Below, in pieces: positions 1 to 5,756 of a DNA stretch of 5,756 nucleotides. Location of the stretch: assembly GCA_024639625.1 (NCBI GenBank), contig JAHEIA010000226.1, positions 1-5,756 on the forward strand, written 5' to 3'. Each line of letters opens with the position of its first letter. The first letter of the stretch is position 1. The notes below the pieces were generated by a model, which was not told the origin of the DNA, made no database searches, and was given only the letters and a program-made list of their open reading frames with translations. Position numbers and translations under genes: made by a program. The stretch is from Chromatiales bacterium (lineage in GTDB: Bacteria > Pseudomonadota > Gammaproteobacteria > Chromatiales > Chromatiaceae).

Positions 1-1253
1 TTACCGGCATCCCGATTGCCCATAAGGACATCTTTTGCACCGACGGGATCAAAACGAGTTGCGGTTCTCGCATGCTGGACAGCTTCGTTGCCCCTTACGA
101 CGCGACGCTGGTCCGGCGCTTGAAAGAGGCCGGCGTGGTGTTGCTCGGGAAGACGAATATGGACGAATTTGCGATGGGTTCGTCCAACGAAACCAGCTTC
201 TACGGTCCCGTGCGCAACCCGTGGGATCTCGAAAGCGTACCCGGCGGGTCTTCCGGCGGTTCGGCGGCCGCTGTGGCGGCGCGCTTGGCGGTAGCAGCGA
301 CGGGCACCGATACCGGCGGCTCGATTCGTCAACCCGCGTCTTTGTGCGGGATTACCGGCCTCAAGCCCACCTATGGCCGGGTATCGAGGTATGGCATGAT
401 CGCCTTCGCCTCGAGCCTGGATCAGGCCGGACCTTTGGCACGCAGCGCAGAGGACGCAGCCCTGTTGCTCCAGGCCATGGCCGGGTTCGACCCCAGGGAC
501 TCGACCAGTTCCGAGGAGCCGGTGGCGGATTATACCCGGCAGCTCGATGCCTCGCTCCAGGGCATCCGCATCGGTCTGCCCAAGGAGTATTTCGGCACGG
601 GTGTGGACCCGGGGGTCGAGGATTCGGTGCAGCTGGCGATCCGCGAGTATCAGCGGTTGGGCGCGGAGCTGGTTGATGTCGATTTGCCGAACTCCCAGCT
701 TTCCGTACCGGCGTATTATGTGGTGGCGCCGGCCGAGTGCTCGTCCAATCTGGCGCGCTACGACGGGGTCAAATACGGCTATCGGTGTGCCGATCCACGG
801 GATCTGGAGGATTTGTACAAGCGCTCCCGGGCGGAAGGCTTCGGTCGCGAGGTCAAGCGCAGGATCATGATCGGTACCTACGCCCTGTCGGCGGGTTATT
901 ATGACGCCTATTACCTGCAAGCACAGAAGATCCGGCGCCTGATATCGGATGATTTCAAGCGAGCTTTCGCCGACGTCGACGTCATCATGGGCCCGGTCTC
1001 GCCGACTACCGCTTTCCGTCTGGGGGAAAAGGCAGACGATCCGGTAACCATGTATCTGTCCGATATCTTTACCATCGCGGTGAACCTTGCCGGCTTGCCG
1101 GCGATTTCTGTCCCCGTCACGCCGGCGCAGGGTATGCCGGTGGGGCTGCATATTATCGGCAACTATTTTTCCGAGGCGCGGTTGCTGAACCTCGCGCACA
1201 GATTACAGCAGGCAACGGATTGGCATCGTGCGGTGCCTCCCGGGTTTTCCTAG
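1..1253 (+). CDS. gatA: GatA, glutamine-hydrolysing (amidase) subunit of the GatCAB tRNA amidotransferase, 5' partial
   Basis: GatA releases ammonia from glutamine; GatB uses it to amidate Glu-tRNA(Gln) or Asp-tRNA(Asn) in the cytoplasm. The frame is open from base 3, so 416 residues are visible and the ATG at 72 is an internal Met. The amidase-signature Ser-cisSer-Lys triad is complete: Lys8 in IAHKD (codon 24-26), Ser83 in [11 protein letters not shown] (codon 249-251) and nucleophile Ser107 in [12 protein letters not shown] (codon 321-323). The spacings of 75 and 99 residues equal those of S. aureus GatA (K79, S154, S178), so about 71 N-terminal residues lie outside the window. The C-terminal [11 protein letters not shown] motif (around residue 361) is typical of the family. 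The TAG stop at 1251-1253 is followed closely by gatB. gatC is presumably upstream. No damage is seen; identification is near certain. Confidence 0.97.
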   Translation, partial: TGIPIAHKDIFCTDGIKTSCGSRMLDSFVAPYDATLVRRLKEAGVVLLGKTNMDEFAMGSSNETSFYGPVRNPWDLESVPGGSSGGSAAAVAARLAVAATGTDTGGSIRQPASLCGITGLKPTYGRVSRYGMIAFASSLDQAGPLARSAEDAALLLQAMAGFDPRDSTSSEEPVADYTRQLDASLQGIRIGLPKEYFGTGVDPGVEDSVQLAIREYQRLGAELVDVDLPNSQLSVPAYYVVAPAECSSNLARYDGVKYGYRCADPRDLEDLYKRSRAEGFGREVKRRIMIGTYALSAGYYDAYYLQAQKIRRLISDDFKRAFADVDVIMGPVSPTTAFRLGEKADDPVTMYLSDIFTIAVNLAGLPAISVPVTPAQGMPVGLHIIGNYFSEARLLNLAHRLQQATDWHRAVPPGFS

Positions 1254-1311
1254 GCGCATGAGCAAGCCCGCGCCGCTTCGACCTCAGCGCACTGACTCGA
1301 GTAAACAAAAT

Positions 1312-2745
1312 ATGCTGTGGGAACCAGTAATCGGCCTGGAGATTCATGCCCAGCTCTCCACCGAATCGAAGATCTTTTCCGGGGCCTCAACGGCCTATGG
1401 GGCCGCACCCAACACCCAGGCCTGCGCCATCGACCTGGGTCTTCCGGGGGTGCTTCCGGTGCTCAACGAGAACGCGGTGCGTAAGGCAGTCAAGTTCGGC
1501 AAGGCGATCGACGCGGAAGTCGCGAAACGCTCGATATTCGCCCGCAAGAACTATTTCTACCCGGATCTTCCGAAAGGCTACCAGATCAGCCAGTACGAGT
1601 TACCGATCGTCGGTCCGGGGCATGTCGAGATCGTGTTGGAAGACGGCAGCGTCAAGCGCGTCGGGGTCACCCGTGCGCATCTCGAAGAAGATGCCGGTAA
1701 ATCTCTACACGAAGACTTCCAGGGAATGTCGGGCATCGACCTCAACCGGACTGGAACACCCTTGCTGGAGATCGTGTCCGATCCGGATATGCGTTCCGCG
1801 AAGGAGGCGGTGGCCTATGCACGGAAGATCCACCAGATCGTGGTGTATCTTGGTATCTGCGACGGTAATATGCAGGAGGGCTCGTTTCGCATGGACGCCA
1901 ACGTTTCGGTCCGGCGGAAGGGCGAACAGCGCCTCGGCACGCGCGCCGAGCTGAAGAACCTCAACTCCTTCCGCTTCCTGGAACGCGCCATCAATTACGA
2001 GATCGAGCGCCAGATCGAGCAGATTGAATCCGGCGGTGAGGTGGTGCAGGAGACGCGCCTCTATGACGCCAACAACGACGAAACGCGCTCCATGCGTTCC
2101 AAGGAAGAGGCCAACGACTACCGCTATTTTCCGGACCCCGACCTGCTCCCGGTCGAGATTGGAGACGAACTGGTGGCCGAGGTCCTGGGCGCGATGCCCG
2201 AGCTGCCGGACGCCAAACGCCGGCGTTTTCGCAAGGACTACGGCCTCTCGGAGCTGGACGCGGATCTGCTGACCACCACCCGTGTGCAGGCGGATTATTT
2301 CGAGACTGTAGCCCAGGCCTGCGGCGACCCCAAGCTCGCTGCCAATTGGGTCATGGTGGAGCTGGCCGGTGCTCTCAATCGACAAGGCCTGGATGTCGCC
2401 GATAGCCCGCTGGGCCCCGAGGCGCTAGCTGCGCTGCTGCTGCGCATCCGCGACCAGACCATATCCGGCAAGATCGCCAAACAGGTTTTCGATGCCATGT
2501 GGCGGGGACAGGGTAGTGCCGACAGTATCATCGAGAGCCAAGGCCTGCGGCAGATTACCGACGACTCGGCCATCGAGGCCGTCGTCGACCAAGTGATCGC
2601 CGACAACCCGCAGCAGCTTGAGCAGTATCGTGCGGGCAAGGAAAAGCTACTTGGTTTCTTCGTCGGTCAAGTGATGAAGGCCACTCAAGGCAAGGCGAAT
2701 CCTGGGCGGGTGAACCTCTTGCTCAAGGCGAAGCTTTCTCGTTGA
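1312..2745 (+). CDS. gatB: GatB, tRNA-binding kinase/amidotransferase subunit of GatCAB
   Basis: GatB phosphorylates the misacylated glutamate or aspartate on the tRNA and transfers the ammonia supplied by GatA. From the ATG at 1312 the protein has 477 residues, the usual family length. It opens with the conserved [10 protein letters not shown], placing Glu10 and His12 as in S. aureus GatB. Other hallmarks are [13 protein letters not shown] (79-91), HLEEDAGKS (123-131, including Glu125), the signature [14 protein letters not shown] (142-155) and the [14 protein letters not shown] block (265-278). A helical domain plus a GatB/YqeY tail (from about 330; GKANPGRVN at 460-468) should contact the tRNA. 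Two upstream in-frame starts exist: ATG 1258, four bases after the gatA stop and suited to coupled translation (495 aa), and GTG 1228 inside gatA (505 aa). They would add 18 or 28 residues not conserved in the family. No start has a good Shine-Dalgarno, so the start is less sure than the identity. Confidence 0.96.
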   Translation: MLWEPVIGLEIHAQLSTESKIFSGASTAYGAAPNTQACAIDLGLPGVLPVLNENAVRKAVKFGKAIDAEVAKRSIFARKNYFYPDLPKGYQISQYELPIVGPGHVEIVLEDGSVKRVGVTRAHLEEDAGKSLHEDFQGMSGIDLNRTGTPLLEIVSDPDMRSAKEAVAYARKIHQIVVYLGICDGNMQEGSFRMDANVSVRRKGEQRLGTRAELKNLNSFRFLERAINYEIERQIEQIESGGEVVQETRLYDANNDETRSMRSKEEANDYRYFPDPDLLPVEIGDELVAEVLGAMPELPDAKRRRFRKDYGLSELDADLLTTTRVQADYFETVAQACGDPKLAANWVMVELAGALNRQGLDVADSPLGPEALAALLLRIRDQTISGKIAKQVFDAMWRGQGSADSIIESQGLRQITDDSAIEAVVDQVIADNPQQLEQYRAGKEKLLGFFVGQVMKATQGKANPGRVNLLLKAKLSR

Positions 2746-2746
2746 G

Positions 2747-2767
2747 GAGGGCAGCGGAGCCACCCTC
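2747..2767. repeat. imperfect inverted repeat between converging gatB and moeB; weak terminator candidate
   Basis: GAGGG at 2747-2751 pairs with CCCTC at 2763-2767. After a two-base mismatch, GC at 2754-2755 pairs with GC at 2759-2760 around a GGA loop. It lies within the 33-base gap between the two stop codons, where a bidirectional terminator would be expected. Neither strand has a run of T after the stem, so it is not a canonical intrinsic terminator. Transcripts may instead end by Rho or run on antisense. Confidence 0.25.
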
Positions 2768-2778
2768 AAAGCGGGCGT

Positions 2779-3531
2779 TCAGTCGGCCGTGCGCGCCGCA
2801 CACACGGGGCATTGCGGATCGGGACGAAGCCGCAACATACGCCACTCCATGTGCAGCGCGTCGAACAACAGCAAGCGGCCGACCAGGGGGGTGCCGACGT
2901 CCGTCAGCACCTTGATCGCTTCGCTGGCCTGAATGCTTCCGATGACGCCGACCAGCGGTGCAAGGACGCCGTTTTCCGAACAGGTCTCGGGCAGGGTCCC
3001 TTCTTCCGGGTACAGGCACCGGTAGCAGGGATCCCCTGGCTGTCCCGAAAATACGCTCACCTGCCCTTCCCAGCGGATCGCCGCAGCGGAAACCAGGGGG
3101 GTGCGGGCTGCGCTACAAGCCTGGTTGACGGCGAATCGGGTAGCGAAATTGTCGCTCGCGTCGATCACCAGGTGCGCCAGCTCGACCTGGCTGCTAAGTT
3201 CCGGCTCGTCCAAGCGCTGCGCGACCGTCTCCACCTCGATTTCCGGATTCAGCTGCAGCAGGGTTTGTCGCGCCGATGCGGCCTTGGGGCTGCCGATGCG
3301 GTCCGTTGTGTGGATGATCTGCCGCTGCAGATTGCTCAGGTCCACTTGGTCGAAGTCCACGAGAATGATTCGTCCCACACCGGCGGCAGCCAGGTACATC
3401 GCCACCGGGGAGCCCAACCCGCCGAGGCCGATGATCAGTACGCGGGATTGGCGCAGCTTTTCTTGCCCCTCGATGCCAAACTCCGGGAGCATGATCTGGC
3501 GGCTGTAGCGAAGCAGCAGGTCGTCATCCAC
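2779..3531 (-). CDS. moeB: MoeB/ThiF-family adenylyltransferase, probably molybdopterin-synthase adenylyltransferase MoeB
   Basis: An E1-like enzyme that uses ATP to adenylate the C-terminal glycine of MoaD, so that it can be converted to the thiocarboxylate used in molybdopterin synthesis. From the GTG at 3531 it has 250 residues (E. coli MoeB has 249), opening with LLLRYSRQI. It shows the nucleotide loop GLGGLG (35-40), DFDQVDLSNLQRQ (59-71, with Arg70), Lys83, the catalytic Asp127 in DASDN, Cys184 in ETCSENG, and zinc ligands Cys169/Cys172 (CYRC) and Cys241/Cys244 (CPVC). All sit three positions before their E. coli counterparts. There is no rhodanese domain. The frame is open upstream to 3726, but that extension is Pro/Arg-rich, unlike the family, and overlaps the next gene. 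GGAG lies 10 bases before the GTG. The position after prfA-prmC favours MoeB over ThiF or HesA, but sequence alone does not exclude ThiF. An 83-base gap separates it from the gene upstream. Confidence 0.92.
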   Translation of the reverse strand: MDDDLLLRYSRQIMLPEFGIEGQEKLRQSRVLIIGLGGLGSPVAMYLAAAGVGRIILVDFDQVDLSNLQRQIIHTTDRIGSPKAASARQTLLQLNPEIEVETVAQRLDEPELSSQVELAHLVIDASDNFATRFAVNQACSAARTPLVSAAAIRWEGQVSVFSGQPGDPCYRCLYPEEGTLPETCSENGVLAPLVGVIGSIQASEAIKVLTDVGTPLVGRLLLFDALHMEWRMLRLRPDPQCPVCAARTAD

Positions 3532-3614
3532 GGCACGGATACTCCGTGGGCGGGTGCGGCGTAGAGGCGACGCTGGCAGTGGAAGACGACGTTCGCAGGG
3601 ATTGTTCGAGGGGT

Positions 3615-4025
3615 TTAGAGATACTTGCGCCAGTACTCCGGACGCTGGTCCCGGCAGGCGTGATTTTGTCGCTGGTAGCGGTTGACGAAGATCCGCTGCG
3701 TGCAATTGTTGTCGCCGCGGGGACAACCGTTGTTAGCCATCTCTGTCTCCTCGGAGAAATAGCAGAGCGCGCGCTTGATCTTGCACAACAGCCGGTTATC
3801 CAAGTGTAACCCGCACTCGACCAGCGCATTTTCAATCTGCTCGAGATTAATCCACAACAAGTCATAGCTAACCCGCAACGATAGCGCCGCCACCGGCTCT
3901 AGGTGAATGATGCCGGGGACGTCGGCAAGCAGCAGGGACGCCGTCCGCGCCTGGTTCGGATCCGGGTGCAGGGCGTTGAAGAAGATCTCCCGATGCTTGA
4001 CCAGGGTAGGGTTTGTTTGTTCCAT
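3615..4025 (-). CDS. uncharacterised protein: HMA-like domain without CxxC plus Cys/Arg/aromatic-rich tail
   Basis: I do not recognise this 136-residue protein. Residues about 28-78 follow the pattern of heavy-metal-associated (HMA) domains: a hydrophobic strand (TASLLL), PGI at 37-39, a strand pair ending LRVSYD (50-55), then a helix and turn, INLEQIENALVECGL (59-73). The CxxC that binds metal in HMA domains is absent from its usual place after the first strand. The rest holds C-x6-C pairs at Cys81/Cys88 and Cys101/Cys108, plus Cys71 and Cys124, and ends in a basic aromatic stretch, RPEYWRKYL. No signal peptide or membrane segment is visible, so it is probably cytoplasmic. ATG 4025 is the first possible ATG, since an in-frame TAA lies three codons earlier, but it has no Shine-Dalgarno. 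A strong one precedes an internal in-frame ATG at 3740. GC is roughly 55%, below the neighbouring genes. It lies between prmC and moeB, with a palindromic spacer upstream. A metal- or redox-linked role is inference only. Confidence 0.72.
   Translation of the reverse strand: MEQTNPTLVKHREIFFNALHPDPNQARTASLLLADVPGIIHLEPVAALSLRVSYDLLWINLEQIENALVECGLHLDNRLLCKIKRALCYFSEETEMANNGCPRGDNNCTQRIFVNRYQRQNHACRDQRPEYWRKYL
3738..3751 (-). promoter_or_regulatory. internal ribosome binding site and in-frame ATG in the uncharacterised gene
   Basis: On the - strand AGGAG (3751-3747) lies six bases before an ATG (3740-3738), an ideal Shine-Dalgarno arrangement and the best in the window. The ATG is codon 96 of the 136-codon frame. 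Initiation here would yield a separate 41-residue protein, from MANNGCPRGD to RPEYWRKYL, holding Cys101, Cys108 and Cys124 and the aromatic tail. The purine-rich stretch also encodes Glu-Glu-Thr-Glu, so it could be coincidental. Confidence 0.4.
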
Positions 4026-4048
4026 GATGCGTTAAGACTAGTGCGGGA

Positions 4049-4062
4049 TTGAGAATTATCAA
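4049..4062. promoter_or_regulatory. FNR/ANR-like box upstream of the uncharacterised gene
   Basis: TTGAG-AATT-ATCAA on the + strand (TTGAT-AATT-CTCAA on the -) matches the FNR/ANR consensus TTGAT-N4-ATCAA at 9 of 10 defined bases with the correct spacing. The symmetry extends one base each side to a 16-base palindrome (4048-4063) with 7 of 8 pairs. Its centre (4055.5) is only about 30 bases from the ATG at 4025. Class II activation at -41.5 would therefore start transcription inside the reading frame, so repression, or use of a later start, fits better. The overlapping TTGATA (4062-4057, - strand) could be a -35 element, but the -10 at a suitable distance (TAGTCT, 4040-4035) is poor. A Fur-like site is a less good reading. 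Confidence 0.4.
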
Positions 4063-4065
4063 TAG

Positions 4066-4075
4066 GGAATATTCC
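4066..4075. repeat. perfect 10-base palindrome GGAATATTCC at the prmC stop
   Basis: GGAATATTCC is a perfect palindrome whose last base (4075) falls in the prmC stop codon (4077-4075 on the - strand), directly next to the FNR-like palindrome. With no loop it would act as a DNA-level site rather than an RNA hairpin. No T-run follows on the - strand, so it is not a terminator. I do not recognise a specific regulator for it, and it may be chance. Confidence 0.25.
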
Positions 4076-4929
4076 TAACCCCGCTGCCTGCCGAGGGTCG
4101 CACGCTCAATTCCTGCGAGATCCCGGTAGGTGGCGATCCTGGTCATAGCCCCTGCGCGCAGCAGACGCCGTAGCGCAGCCCCCTGATCGTAGCCGTGCTC
4201 CAACAGGATCCACCCCCTTGGCCGCAGATGGCGCGGCGCGGTCGCGGCGATGCGCCGGATCTCCGTCAGGCCGTCGGGGCCGCCCGCCAAGGCGCGCATT
4301 GGTTCCCACTGGAGATCGCCTTGTCCCAAGTGTGGGTCTTGCTCTGGGACATAGGGTGGGTTGCTGATGATGAGATGGAAGCGCGACTCGCTCTCGAGCC
4401 CGGCGCACCAGTCGCTGCGCAGCGCCCGGATGTTCTCCAGCCGCAGGCGCCGAAAATTCCGTTCGGCCACCGCGAGCGCCGCTGCCGAGTGCTCGCCGGC
4501 CGTAATCGACCAGCAAGGTCGCTCACTGGCCAGCGCAGCCGCGATGGCCCCGCTCCCGGTGCCTAATTCGAGGATCCGGCAGGGTTGGTCCGCCGGCAGC
4601 AGCCGCAACGCCAGTTCCACCAGCAATTCCGTCTCCGGGCGGGGGATTAGAGTATCGCGGGTGACCTCGAGCTCCAGGGACCAGAACTCCCGGCGGCCCA
4701 GGATGTACGCCACCGGCTCGCCCTGCAGCCTGCGCCTCAGGTCGTGCTCGAAGCGTTGCATTTGTCGGGCGCTCAGCACCCGGTCGGGCCATGCCAGGAG
4801 GTGGCTGCGGGAGCAATCGAGGACTCGGCCGAGCAATACCGAGGCCTCCAATGTGGGGTGCGTCTCGGGTAGTCTGGCGAGGAGTTTCTGCGCTCGGGCC
4901 AGGACGCTGCCGATGGCGGGTTCGCTCAA
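4075..4929 (-). CDS. prmC: PrmC, release factor glutamine N5-methyltransferase
   Basis: PrmC (HemK) transfers a methyl group from S-adenosylmethionine to the side-chain amide of the GGQ glutamine in RF1 and RF2, raising termination efficiency. The protein has 284 residues (E. coli 277). A small helical N-terminal domain (about 1-70) leads to the link [14 protein letters not shown] (70-83) and LIPRPETE (94-101), both characteristic of PrmC. The methyltransferase core has the SAM loop ELGTGSGA (121-128) and the NPPY motif (190-193) that holds the glutamine amide. The acidic residue that binds the SAM ribose, usually Asp, appears as Glu146 in AGEHS, a conservative change. The start is TTG (4929-4927), overlapping the prfA stop TGA (4928-4926) as TTGA; this implies coupled translation and is preferred because the N-terminus has normal length and no better start lies nearby. 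It sits next to the gene for its own substrate. Confidence 0.95.
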   Translation of the reverse strand: MSEPAIGSVLARAQKLLARLPETHPTLEASVLLGRVLDCSRSHLLAWPDRVLSARQMQRFEHDLRRRLQGEPVAYILGRREFWSLELEVTRDTLIPRPETELLVELALRLLPADQPCRILELGTGSGAIAAALASERPCWSITAGEHSAAALAVAERNFRRLRLENIRALRSDWCAGLESESRFHLIISNPPYVPEQDPHLGQGDLQWEPMRALAGGPDGLTEIRRIAATAPRHLRPRGWILLEHGYDQGAALRRLLRAGAMTRIATYRDLAGIERATLGRQRG

Positions 4930-5756
4930 ATATCGTTCCCGGCGAGGTCCGCCAACTGCTCTGCTTGGTATTCGCGATGCACCGGATCGATGATCTGCTC
5001 GAGAGCCCCCTGGAGAACCTCATCGAGCTTGTACAGGGTAAGGTTGATGCGGTGGTCGGTGACGCGGTTCTGGGGGAAGTTGTAGGTGCGGATACGTTCG
5101 GAGCGATCTCCGCTGCCGACCTGGATCTTGCGCGAAAGGGCGCGTTCGCTGGTTTGTGCCTCCATCGCCTGATCGAGCAGTTTCGCTTCCAGGAGTGAAA
5201 GGGCGCGCGCCTTGTTTTTGTGCTGCGAGCGCTCATCCTGGCATTCCACCACGATGCCGCTGGGCAGGTGGGTGATACGCACTGCGGAGTCGGTCTTGTT
5301 GACGTGCTGGCCGCCTGCGCCGGAGGCGCGGTAGGTGTCGATCCGCAGTTCGTTGCTGTTGATGTCGACGCCGTCGATGGATTCCGCTTGGGGGAGGACC
5401 GCCACCGTGCAGGCCGAGGTGTGGATGCGCCCTTGAGACTCGGTTTCCGGTACCCGCTGCACGCGGTGAGTGCCGGCCTCGAACTTCAGCCGGGAATAGA
5501 CGCCGCGCCCGCTGATAAGGCAGACAACTTCCTTGTATCCACCGTGTTCGCCAAGGCTCTCGCTGACCGTCTCCACCCGCCACTGCTGAAGCTCCGCATA
5601 GCGCGTATACATGCGGAACAGGTCGCCGGCGAACAAGGCTGCTTCGGCGCCACCGGTGCCGGCTCGGATCTCGAGGAAGATGTTCCGCTCGTCGTTCGGA
5701 TCGCCGGGCAGCAACAGGTGTTGCAGCTCAGGTTCCAGTCGCGCCTGCTGTTGCCG
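4926..5756 (-). CDS. prfA: Peptide chain release factor 1 (RF1), N-terminus cut off by the window edge
   Basis: RF1 recognises UAA and UAG in the ribosomal A site and triggers peptide release. The frame is open to the window edge, so 276 C-terminal residues are visible; the TTG at 5714 is an internal Leu codon, not a start. Anchors are the domain-2 opening [20 protein letters not shown], the stop-codon tripeptide Pro-Glu-Thr (visible 103-105, codons 5450-5442; P-x-T marks RF1, while RF2 has SPF) and the catalytic GGQ (visible 148-150; Gln codon 5309-5307), the residue methylated by PrmC. Against E. coli RF1 (PAT 188-190, GGQ 233-235) the offset is 85, so about 85 residues of domain 1 are missing. 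The conserved [21 protein letters not shown] block and [17 protein letters not shown] near the C-terminus are intact. hemA is expected upstream in related genomes but is not visible. The gene ends in a TTGA overlap with prmC. Confidence 0.97.
   Translation of the reverse strand, partial: RQQQARLEPELQHLLLPGDPNDERNIFLEIRAGTGGAEAALFAGDLFRMYTRYAELQQWRVETVSESLGEHGGYKEVVCLISGRGVYSRLKFEAGTHRVQRVPETESQGRIHTSACTVAVLPQAESIDGVDINSNELRIDTYRASGAGGQHVNKTDSAVRITHLPSGIVVECQDERSQHKNKARALSLLEAKLLDQAMEAQTSERALSRKIQVGSGDRSERIRTYNFPQNRVTDHRINLTLYKLDEVLQGALEQIIDPVHREYQAEQLADLAGNDI

Noticed and set aside
1705..2385. - strand open frame of 226 codons inside gatB
   Set aside because: It is antisense to intact, highly conserved GatB sequence and shows no recognisable domain.
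2812..3564. Long + strand open frame (250 codons) opposite moeB
   Set aside because: It is antisense to a clear MoeB with every catalytic residue in place. The product has no family character and is Gln/Arg/His-rich, as expected from reversed GC-rich codons.
3532..3726. N-terminal extension of moeB up to 3726
   Set aside because: The 65 extra residues are Pro/Arg-rich, absent from the family and overlap the unknown gene. The GTG at 3531 gives the standard length and N-terminus.
4048..4063. Fur box reading of the palindrome
   Set aside because: It contains GATAAT, but the 7-1-7 arrangement TGATAAT-N-ATTATCA is not met because the second half is too close. The FNR-type spacing fits better.
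4523..5236. - strand open frame of 237 codons across the prfA/prmC junction
   Set aside because: It is out of frame with RF1 and PrmC, both intact here, and gives an Arg/Pro/Ser-rich composition typical of a shadow frame.
1..5756. Mobile element, CRISPR array, tRNA or defence system
   Set aside because: No direct repeats in array, terminal repeats, transposase or integrase motifs, or tRNA-like cloverleaf were seen. All long frames are accounted for by housekeeping genes plus one unknown gene.

Overview
This window looks like ordinary chromosome from a GC-rich gammaproteobacterium outside the enterics. Two things suggest this: the order prfA-prmC-moeB (release factor, its methyltransferase, then an adenylyltransferase) matches the hemA-prfA-prmC-moeB order known from Pseudomonas and relatives, and a GatCAB tRNA amidotransferase is present, which E. 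coli lacks. No species is claimed. There are no tRNA or rRNA genes, insertion sequences, CRISPR arrays or phage genes.

Layout. On the + strand, bases 1-1253 hold gatA (5' end cut off by the window edge), followed by gatB to 2745. On the - strand, read right to left, come prfA (4926-5756, N-terminus cut off), prmC (4075-4929, overlapping the prfA stop), an unrecognised 136-residue gene (3615-4025) and moeB (2779-3531). The two gene sets converge, with only 33 bases between gatB and moeB and no clear terminator there. No gene-free stretch exceeds 90 bases.

How the genes work together. GatA and GatB, with GatC (not in the window, presumably upstream), convert Glu-tRNA(Gln) and/or Asp-tRNA(Asn) into correctly charged tRNA. 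PrmC methylates the GGQ glutamine of the release factor encoded by the overlapping prfA gene. MoeB activates the C-terminus of MoaD for molybdopterin synthesis.

The unexpected part is the 136-residue gene between prmC and moeB. Its first half resembles a ferredoxin-like heavy-metal-associated (HMA) domain that has lost the metal-binding CxxC. Its second half is a Cys- and Arg/aromatic-rich tail with a strong ribosome binding site and ATG of its own inside the reading frame. It is less GC-rich than its neighbours. The 49-base spacer in front of it carries two palindromes, one matching an FNR/ANR box at 9 of 10 positions. This is the best candidate for undescribed biology here; everything else is conserved housekeeping.
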